Shown here: piece by piece, positions 12,101 through 21,100 of the stretch | Layout of the letters: each line of letters starts with the position of its first letter | Position numbering within the stretch: the first letter of the stretch is position 1 | Assembly (NCBI GenBank): GCA_028752905.1 | Contig: JAQNBH010000011.1 | Location: forward strand, 1,076,879-1,140,878 | Direction of reading: 5' to 3' | From: Cladorhizidae sp. MBARI D1340-BT2 | Lineage: Eukaryota; Porifera; Demospongiae; Poecilosclerida; Cladorhizidae | Length of the DNA: 64,000 bases | Program-made: the position numbers and the translations under genes | The notes under the pieces: generated by a model | Databases searched by the model: none | Told to the model about the DNA's origin: nothing | The model's input: only the letters and a program-made list of their open reading frames with translations

Positions 12101-14809
12101 AGTAGTTCATCTAGCACTAGTACTAGTATAGCAATAGCTATAGCTGTAATAGTTCATCTAGCACTAGTACTAGTGTAGCAATAGCTATAGCTGTAGTAGT
12201 TCATCTAGCACTAGTACTAGTGTAGCAATAGCTATAGCTGTAGTAGTTCATCTAGCACTAGTACTAGTGTAGCAATAGCTATAGCTGTAGTAGTTCATCT
12301 AGCACTAGTACTGGTGTAGCAATAGCTATAGCTGTAGTAGTTCATCTAGCACTAGTACTAGTGTAGCAATAGCTATAGCTGTAGTAGTTCATCTAGCACT
12401 AGTACTAGTGTAGCAATAGCTATAGCTGTAGTAGTTCATCTAGCACTAGTACTAGTGTAGTAATAGCTATAGCTGTAGTAGTTCATCTAGCACTAGTACT
12501 AGTGTAGCAATAGCTATAGCTGTAGTAGTTCATCTAGCACTAGTACTAGTGTAGCAATAGCTATAGCTGTAGTAGTTCATCTAGCACTAGTACTAGTGTA
12601 GCAATAGCTATAGCTGTAGTAGTTCATCTAGCACTAGTACTAGTGTAGCAATAGCTATAGTTGTAGTAGTTCATCTAGCACTAGTACTAGTGTAGCAATA
12701 GCTATAGCTGTAGTAGTTCATCTAGTACTAGTACTAGTGTAGCAATAGCTATAGCTGTAGTAGTTCATCTAGCACTAGTACTAGTGTAGCAATAGCTATA
12801 GCTGCAGTAGTTCATCTAGCCACTAGTGCTATAGCTGTTAGTAGTTCATCTAGCACTAGTACTAGTGTAGCAATAGCTATAGCTGCAGTAGTTCATCTAG
12901 CCACTAGTGCTATAGCTGTTAGTAGTTCATCTAGCACTAGTACTAGTATAGCAATAGCTATAGCTGTAGTAGTTCATCTAGCACTAGTACTAGTAGCAAT
13001 AGCTATAGCTGTAGGAGTTCATCTAGCACTAGTACTAGTGTAGTAGCAATAGCTATAGCTGTAGTAGTTCATCTAGCACTAGTACTAGTGTAGCAATAGC
13101 TATAGTAGTTCATCTAGCACTAGTACTAGTGTAGCAATAGCTATAGCTGTAGTAGTTCATCTAGCACTAGTACTAGTGTAGCAATAGCTATAGCTGTAGT
13201 AGTTCATCTAGCACTAGTACTAGTGTAGCAATAGCTATAGCTGTAGTTCATCTAGCACTAGTACTAGTGTAGTAATAGCTATAGCTGTAGTTCATCTAGC
13301 CACTAGTACTAGTGTAGCAATAGCTATAGCTGTAGTAGTTCATCTAGCACTAGTACTAGTGTAGCAATAGCTATAGCTGTAGTAGTTCATCTAGCACTAG
13401 TACTAGTATAGCAATAGCTATAGCTGTAGTAGTTCATCTAGCACTAGTACTAGTGTAGCAATAGCTATAGCTGTAGTAGTTCATCTAGCACTAGTACTAG
13501 TGTAGCAATAGCTATAGCTGTAGTAGTTCATCTAGCACTAGTACTAGTATAGCAATAGCTATAGCTGTAGTAGTTCATCTAGCACTAGTACTAGTGTAGC
13601 AATAGCTATAGCTGTAGTAGTTCATCTAGCACTAGTACTAGTATAGCAATAGCTATAGCTGTAGTAGTTCATCTAGCACTAGTACTAGTATAGCAATAGC
13701 TATAGCTGTAGTAGTTCATCTAGCACTAGTACTACTAGTGTAGCAATAGCTATAGCTGTAGTAGTTCATCTAGCACTAGTACTAGTGTAGCACTAGCTAT
13801 AGCTGTAGTAATTCATCTAGCACTAGTACTAGTGTAGCAATAGCTATAGCTGTAGTAGTTCATCTAGCACTAGTACTAGTGTAGCAATAGCTATAGCTGT
13901 AGTAGTTCATCTAGCACTAGTACTAGTGTAGCAATAGTTATAGCTGTAGTAGTTCATCTAGCACTAGTACTAGTGTAGCAATAGCTATAGCTGTAGTAGT
14001 TCATACTAGTGTAGCTATAGCCGTTGGAGAACCAGCAAAGGAATCCATCCAAGAGCACCTCCTTTATCAAAGGCAAAGGAATCTGAGCATCTTCAGCTAG
14101 GCAGAGGGTTTGTGCAGCCTCTTCAGTAGAAGAGCTTCCAGAAAAACAATCATGTCATGGTCACTGCACACACCCACCTCTTGGTCACATTACACACCCA
14201 CTGCTTGGTCACTGTACACACTCACATCTTGGTCACACCCACCTCTTGGTCGCTGGTGTCCATAGCCTGCTCCTGACTCTGTCTTAGCAACACAAGTCTG
14301 CATGCAATCAGCTCTGACTGAAGGTAGTCCAGTACAAGAAGTCTCTTTTTGTAGGATGAGAGAAGACGGACGTCCACGGTCAGATCAGCATGGGGACACT
14401 TGAGCTCAACTAGAAAGCCTCTTAGTTCAAGCTGGAAGGCTTCATCATCTTCTGCGCTTCCTTGGTGTAGAGAAACTGTTTCTTGTAAGGATAAAGATGT
14501 CTTTAGCTCCTCACACAGGCTGTGTAGTAGTTGAGTGTATTTCTCGGAGTTCAATCCTTGCTTCACTGCATCACGGAAGACACCTTCCTCTAACAGTGGA
14601 CCTTTGTAACTACAGAAAGTAGAGAAATTAAGGAGGAAGGATAGTGGAGGCAAGTGGAAAGGGAAGTAGCCTAGCATAGCCAAACATTTTGCCTTCCTGT
14701 TTTTAGGTGGTGAGGGTATCAGCATAGCCCTTCATGCTGACAGGCACAAATGTTTGAAGTTGCCTGCTGAATAGTCATTACCGAAAGTGCAAAACAAAAC
14801 GCTGTCCAT
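3159..14809 (-). CDS. FAM98: FAM98-like protein (five firm exons, weak first exon)
   Basis: FAM98 proteins belong to the tRNA-ligase/DDX1 RNA-processing complex and to cytoplasmic RNPs (family knowledge). Exons in transcript order are 14243-14609, 5317-5424, 4626-4823, 3801-3986 and 3159-3410; all are GT-AG and all internal joins are in phase. Diagnostic segments are YKGPLLEEG and FQLELRGFLVELKCP (exon 14243-14609), LYGFSKPPPTVT, VRREMLLTRADVTIQSLGWSD, LARVLAAKNDLLRVQKSS and VPDRGGRPRE. The tail is rich in RGG and Gly and ends QQQYYS. These give about 370 residues, close to short FAM98 forms. The start is uncertain: a short ATG exon at 14782-14809 has a donor (GTAATG), but joined to 14609 it is out of phase, so the first exon may differ or carry an error. 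The intron 5425-14242 is 8.8 kb of mostly repeats. The gene is head-to-head with ISCA1. Confidence 0.9.
4005..4085. repeat. (CAA)n tract before FAM98 acceptor
   Basis: A CAACAACAA-type microsatellite. On the gene (minus) strand it reads GTTGTTGTT and lies just upstream of the acceptor of the exon starting at 3986. Confidence 0.85.
4208..4569. repeat. ACATGTACATGTGGGG minisatellite in FAM98 intron
   Basis: Alternating units of about 30 bp: ACATGTACATGTGGGG followed by GCATGTAGGCTTGCACAGTA or GCATGTAAGCTTACAC. It lies between the exons at 4626 and 3986. The palindromic ACATGTACATGT core recurs in most units. Confidence 0.9.
5436..6725. repeat. Degenerate AACAAAACATT repeat, 1.3 kb
   Basis: Imperfect copies of AACAAAACATTAACA of varying length. 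The plus strand is almost free of G. On the minus strand it forms a T/G-rich stretch just upstream of the FAM98 acceptor at 5425. Confidence 0.9.
6830..7808. repeat. 24/27-bp minisatellite (CATCCTCTAATAGTCTGACA)
   Basis: About 38 copies of CATCCTCTAATAG(AG)TCTGACACATG, mixing units with and without an extra GAG. A block containing ATACATCCTTTAATAGATAG recurs at about 7086, 7249 and 7620, which shows larger duplications inside the array. It sits in the 8.8 kb FAM98 intron. Confidence 0.93.
7863..8170 (+). other. Protein-like open stretch inside FAM98 intron (unassigned)
   Basis: An open plus-strand frame that is not repetitive reads LGLEEDGINLWPTVDERAHH then VLVLLLSDSDLEAQLVEFKE, with charged, protein-like composition. 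It is preceded by an acceptor-like CTGAAATCCAG and runs directly into the 47 bp array. I do not recognise it. It could be an exon of a nested gene, a retrocopy or a mobile-element fragment. Beyond the array (14,025-14,100) the same strand has another short open stretch, AVGEPAKESIQEHLLYQRQR, ending in a stop. Confidence 0.3.
8173..14016. repeat. 5.8-kb minisatellite of 47-bp units
   Basis: About 124 copies (length divided by period) of a 47 bp unit: GTAGCAATAGCTATAGCTGT, AGTAGTTCATCTAG, CACTAGTACTAGT. Each unit holds two palindromes, CACTAGTACTAGTG and AGCTATAGCT. Rare variants recur exactly 2,594 bp apart, which shows a higher-order tandem duplication (see findings). It lies in the FAM98 intron. 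Confidence 0.97.
14161..14255 (-). repeat. Four-copy repeat spanning the FAM98 donor site
   Basis: On the minus strand the exon end GCGACCAAGAG|GTGGGTGTG is followed by three more copies, GACCAAGATGTGAGTGTG, GACCAAGCAGTGGGTGTG and GACCAAGAGGTGGGTGTG. The unit therefore includes the last 9-11 exon bases and the 5' splice site at 14242. Confidence 0.85.
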
Positions 14810-15196
14810 TTTTATGGTGTTTGGTGTTGTTAGCGGTGAAGTGTCAGATACCAGCTGCAGCTGCTGTGTGTTAGAAATTTTCAATCTTCTCCCCCCCCCC
14901 CCCCCCTAATTAAAAGATCGAACTAGGCCAGTCCAGAGCGCATATATTTGAGGATGGAGAGAAAGAATAACCTTCACAATTTCTGGCTCACCCTAGAGTC
15001 TCTAGAGAGTCAAAAACTCCATCCAACAGGACCTCATGCGCTTCAGTCTCGGCCATCTAAACCACACCCCTTACCGTTGATGCCGTTTGACCCAAGCCAC
15101 TCCCTCCTTATTTCACCTTTAACCTGCTTATGTTGACGATTTTCTGGGAGATGAGAATCTGAGGTCAACAGCAGGTGAAGCAAGTTTCGTCATCCC
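14810..15196. promoter_or_regulatory. Head-to-head intergenic region FAM98-like / ISCA1
   Basis: About 0.39 kb separates the probable FAM98 5' end and the ISCA1 ATG, with the genes diverging. It is expected to hold a shared or back-to-back promoter. It contains a C-tract of about 17 bases near 14890-14907. No TATA box is evident. Confidence 0.5.
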
Positions 15197-18100
15197 ATGG
15201 CCCAGCAAGCAGTGCGAGCTACAGTAAGGGCTGTCAAAGGGAGCAGGGTATTTATCCCCATGAAAGTAGCAGTAACTATGGTAAGAGAGGCCTATTAGCC
15301 ACTAATGGGGAGGTTAGTGTGATAGCTTTATTTTATTTGTTTCTTAGACCCCTGCAGCTGTAGATAAAGTGAAGAGCCTGACGCAGGATAACTCTGATTC
15401 TGTGAGTCCTTTATGCTGACCTGGTTTATCTGAACAACCAGACCAGAACATTATTTTTCATCGCTCTTTTTCAGGTGTTGTGTGTGCATGTGTGTGTGTG
15501 TGTGTGCATGTGTGAGTGTGTGTGTGTGCATGAGTGTGTGTGTGTGTGCATGAGTGTGTGTGTGTGTGTGCATGAGTGTGTGTGTGTGCATGAGTGTGTG
15601 TGTTAAATGTCTAGTGTGTATGCAGCAGGTTGCTAAACAGGACATTTGTAATGATCAAAATGGTGCTCAACACCAAGCAGCTGCTTAACAAGGCTCACGT
15701 GCAGATCCAAATCAGTTTCTTATAGGTATGGTGATGAGTGTATGAATGTGCCAAGCCAGCTGGAGAGGCCAGTTGGGTTTGAGGAACTGTTTATTTAGAC
15801 AGAGCGTGGAGCCTGTCCTGTGGACAACCTCTCTAACAATCAGGAGTGGAAGAAATGCACCTGCACAATCGCGTTGCTTAACAAATACTGGCTAGGACCA
15901 GCAGTAAAGTTGGTGCATAATATCAACACCTGTTTGTGAAGACGTGCACCTTGCACAGGGTTTCATTTAGGGGGGGGGGGGGGGGGGGGGGGGCAGCCTC
16001 CCCTTGGAACCTTTTTGCCCCCCCCCCCCCCCTTGGAAATTGTATTATTAAAATTCATTAGAAACTTTGTCACATCTTTAACCATCATGCCCCCCCCCAA
16101 ATCCAGATTCCTCCAGTTGCCCCCCCTTGGACAATTTTCTAAATGAAATCCTGCCTTGTGATGTGTGATGTGTGCAGGTTGGTCTGCGAGTGGGCGTAAG
16201 GACGAGAGGTTGCAATGGCCTCTCTTACGTGTTGGAGTATGCCAGAGAGAAAGGAAAGTTTGATGAAGAAGTCAACCAAGATGGTAGGCCTGCATGCAGT
16301 GGCAGCTATGCTTGATTAGTCCCCTACAAGATGGTAGGCCTGCATGCAGTGGTTCATGTACAGCAATGCTTGATTAGTCCCCTACAAGATGGTAGGCCTG
16401 CATGCAGTGGCTCATGTGCAGCTATGCTTGATTAGTCCCCTACAAGATGGTGGGCCTGCATGCACTGGTTCATGTGCAGCTATGCTTGATTAGTCCCCTA
16501 CAAGATGGTGGGCCTGCATGCAGTGGCAGCTATGCTTGATTAGTCCCCTACAAGATGGTGGGCCTGCATGCAGTGGCAGCTATGCTTGATTAGTCCCCTA
16601 CAAGATGGTGGGCCTGGTTCATGTGTAGCAATGCTTGATTAGTCCCCTACAAGATGGTGGGCCTGCATGCAGTGGCAGCTATGCTTGATTAGTCCCCTAC
16701 AAGATGGTAGGCCTGCATGCAGTGGCAGCTATGCTTGATTAGTCCCCTACAAGATGGTGGGCCTGCATGCAGTGGTTCATGTGCACCTATGCTTGATTAG
16801 TCCCCCACAAGATGGTAGGCCTGCATGCAGTGGCAGCTATGCTTGATTAGTCCCCTACAAGATGGTGGGCCTGCATGCAGTGGCAGCTATGCTTGATTAG
16901 TCCCCTACAAGATGGTGGGCCTGCATGCAGTGGCAGCTATGCTTGATTAGTCCCCTACAAGATGGTAGGCCTGCATGCAGTGGCAGCTATGCTTGATTAG
17001 TCCCCTACAAGATGGTAGGCCTGCATGCAGTGGCAGCTATGCTTGATTAGTCCCCTACAAGATGGTGGGCCTGCATGCAGTAGTTCATGTGTAGCTATGC
17101 TTGATTAGTCCCCTACAAGATGGTGGGCCTGCATGCAGTGGCAGCTATGCTTGATTAGTCCCCTACAAGATGGTGGGCCTGCATGCAGTGGCTCATGTGC
17201 AGCTATGCTTGATTAGTCCCCTACAAGATGGTGGGCCTGCATGCATGTGTAGCTATGCTTGATTAGTCCCCCTACAAGATGGTAGGCCTGCATGCAGTGG
17301 TTCATGTGCAACTATGCTTGATTAGTCCCCTACAAGATGGTAGGCCTGCATGCAGTGGTTCATGAGCAACTATGCTTGATTAGTCCCCTACAAGATGGCA
17401 GGCCTGCATGCAGTGGCAGCTATGCTTGATTAGTCCCCTACAAGATGGTGGGCATGCATGCAGTGGTTCATGTGTAGTTATGCTTGATTAGTCCCCTACA
17501 AGATGGTAGGCCTGCATGCAGTGGCAGCTATGCTTGATTAGTCCCCTACAAGATGGTAGGCCTGCATGCAGTGGCAGCTATGCTTGATTAGTCCCCTACA
17601 AGATGGTAGGCCTGCATGCAGTGGTTCATGTACAGCTATGCTTGATTAGTCCCCTACAAGATGGTGGGCCTGCATGCAGTGGCAGCTATGCTTGATTAGT
17701 CCCCTACAAGATGGTGGGCCTGCATGCAGTGGTTCATGTACAGCTATGCTTGATTAGTCCCCTACAAGATGGTGGGCCTGCATGCAGTGGCAGCTATGCT
17801 TGATTAGTCCCCTACAAGATGGTGGGCCTGCATGCAGTGGTTCATGTACAGCTATGCTTGATTAGTCCCCTACAAGATGGTGGGCCTGCATGCAGTGGTT
17901 CATGTACAGCTATGCTTGATCAGTCCCCTACAAGATGGTAGGCCTGCATGCAGTGGTTCATGAGCAACTATGCTTGATTAGTCCCCTACAAGATGGTGGG
18001 CATGCATGCAGTGGTTCATGTGTAGTTATGCTTGATTAGTCCCCTACAAGATGGTAGGCCTGCATGCAGTGGCAGCTATGCTTGATTAGTCCCCTACAAG

Positions 18101-21100
18101 ATGGTAGGCCTGCATGCAGTGGCAGCTATGCTTGATTAGTCCCCTACAAGATGGTAGGCCTGCATGCAGTGGTTCATGTACAGCTATGCTTGATTAGTCC
18201 CCTACAAGATGGTGGGCCTGCATGCAGTGGCAGCTATGCTTGATTAGTCCCCTACAAGATGGTGGGCCTGCATGCAGTGGTTCATGTACAGCTATGCTTG
18301 ATTAGTCCCCTACAAGATGGTGGGCCTGCATGCAGTGGTTCATGTACAGCTATGCTTGATTAGTCTCCTACAAGATGGTGGGCCTGCATGCAGTGGCTCA
18401 TGAGCAGCTATGCTTGATTAGTCCCCTACAAGATGGTGGGCCTGCATGCAGTGGCAGCTATGCTTGATTAGTCCCCTACAAGATGGTGGGCCTGCATGCA
18501 GTGGTGCTATGCTTGATTAGTCCCCTACAAGATGGTAGGCCTGCATGCAGTGGCAGCTATGCTTGATTAGTCCCCTACAAGATGGTGGGCCTGCATGCAG
18601 TGGCAGCTATGCTTGATTAGTCCCCTACAAGATGGTAGGCCTGCATGCAGTGGCAGCTATGCTTGATTAGTCCCCTACAAGATGGATGCATTGGTTCATG
18701 TGCAGCTATGCTTGATTAGTCCCCTACAAGATGGTGGGCCTGCATGCAGTGGCAGCTATGCTTGATTAGTCCCCTACAAGATGGTGGGCCTGCATGCAGT
18801 GGCAGCTATGCTTGATTAGTCCCCTACAAGATGGTAGGCCTGCATGCAGTGGTTCATGTATAGCTATGCTTGATTAGTCCCCTACAAGATGGTGGGCCTG
18901 CATGCAGTGGTTCTCATGTGCAGCTATGCTTGATTAGTCCCCTACAAGATGGTAGGCCTGCATGCAGTGGCAGCTATGCTTGATTAGTCCCCTACAAGAT
19001 GGTAGGCCTGCATGCAGTGGCTCATGTGTAGCTATGCTTGATTAGTCCCCTACAAGATGGTGGGCCTGCATGCAGTGGCTCATGTGTAGCTATGCTTGAT
19101 TAGTCCCCTACAAGATGGTAGGCCTGCATGCAGTGGCAGCTATGCTTGATTAGTCCCCTACAAGATGGTAGGCCTGCATGCAGTGGCAGCTATGCTTGAT
19201 TAGTCCCCTACAAGATGGTGGGCCTGCATGCAGTGGTTCATGTGCAACTATGCTTGATTAGTCCCCTACAAGATGGTAGGCCTGCATGCAGTGGCAGCTA
19301 TGCTTGATTAGTCCCCTACAAGATGGTGGGCCTGCATGCAGTAGTTCATGTGTAGCTATGCTTGATTAGTCCCCTACAAGATGGTGGGCCTGCATGCAGT
19401 GGCAGCTATGCTTGATTAGTCCCCTACAAGATGGTGGGCCTGCATGCAGTGGCTCATGTGCAGCTATGCTTGATTAGTCCCCTACAAGATGGTGGGCCTG
19501 CATGCAGTGGTAGCTATGCTTGATTAGTCCCCTACAAGATGGTAGGCCTGCATGCAGTGGTTCATGAGCAACTATGCTTGATTAGTCCCCTACAAGATGG
19601 CAGGCCTGCATGCAGTGGCAGCTATGCTTGATTAGTCCCCTACAAGATGGTGGGCATGCATGCAGTGGTTCATGTGTAGTTATGCTTGATTAGTCCCCTA
19701 CAAGATGGTAGGCCTGCATGCAGTGGCAGCTATGCTTGATTAGTCCCCTACAAGATGGTAGGCCTGCATGCAGTGGCAGCTATGCTTGATTAGTCCCCTA
19801 CAAGATGGTAGGCCTGCATGCAGTGGTTCATGTACAGCTATGCTTGATTAGTCCCCTACAAGATGGTGGGCCTGCATGCAGTGGCAGCTATGCTTGATTA
19901 GTCCCCTACAAGATGGTGGGCCTGCATGCAGTGGTTCATGTACAGCTATGCTTGATTAGTCCCCTACAAGATGGTGGGCCTGCATGCAGTGGTTCATGTA
20001 CAGCTATGCTTGATTAGTCCCCTACAAGATGGTAGGCCTGCATGCAGTGGTTCATGAGCAACTATGCTTGATTAGTCCCCTACAAGATGGTGGGCATGCA
20101 TGCAGTGGTTCATGTGTAGTTATGCTTGATTAGTCCCCTACAAGATGGTAGGCCTGCATGCAGTGGCAGCTATGCTTGATTAGTCCCCTACAAGATGGTA
20201 GGCCTGCATGCAGTGGCAGCTATGCTTGATTAGTCCCCTACAAGATGGTAGGCCTGCATGCAGTGGTTCATGTACAGCTATGCTTGATTAGTCCCCTACA
20301 AGATGGTGGGCCTGCATGCAGTGGCAGCTATGCTTGATTAGTCCCCTACAAGATGGTGGGCCTGCATGCAGTGGTTCATGTACAGCTATGCTTGATTAGT
20401 CCCCTACAAGATGGTGGGCCTGCATGCAGTGGTTCATGTACAGCTATGCTTGATTAGTCCCCTACAAGATGGTAGGCCTGCATGCAGTAGTTCATGTGTA
20501 GCTATGCTTGATTAGTCCCCTACAAGATGGTGGGCCTGCATGCAGTGGCAGCTATGCTTGATTAGTCCCCTACAAGATGGTAGGCCTGCATGCAGTGGTT
20601 CATGTGCACCTATGCTTGATTAGTCCCCTACAAGATGGTGGGCCTGCATGCAGTGGCAGCTATGCTTGATTAGTCCCCTACAAGATGGTAGGCCTGCATG
20701 CAGTGGCAGCTATGCTTGATTAGTCCCCTACAAGATGGTGGGCCTGCATGCAGTGGCAGCTATGCTTGATTAGTCCCCTACAAGATGGTGGGCCTGCATG
20801 CAGTGGTTCATGTACAGCTATGCTTGATTAGTCTCCTACAAGATGGTGGGCCTGCATGCAGTGGCTCATGAGCAGCTATGCTTGATTAGTCCCCTACAAG
20901 ATGGTGGGCCTGCATGCAGTGGCAGCTATGCTTGATTAGTCCCCTACAAGATGGTGGGCCTGCATGCAGTGGCAGCTATGCTTGATTAGTCCCCTACAAG
21001 ATGGTGGGCCTGCATGCAGTGGTTCATGTACAGCTATGCTTGATTAGTCCCCTACAAGATGGTGGGCCTGCATGCAGTGGCTCATGAGCAGCTATGCTTG

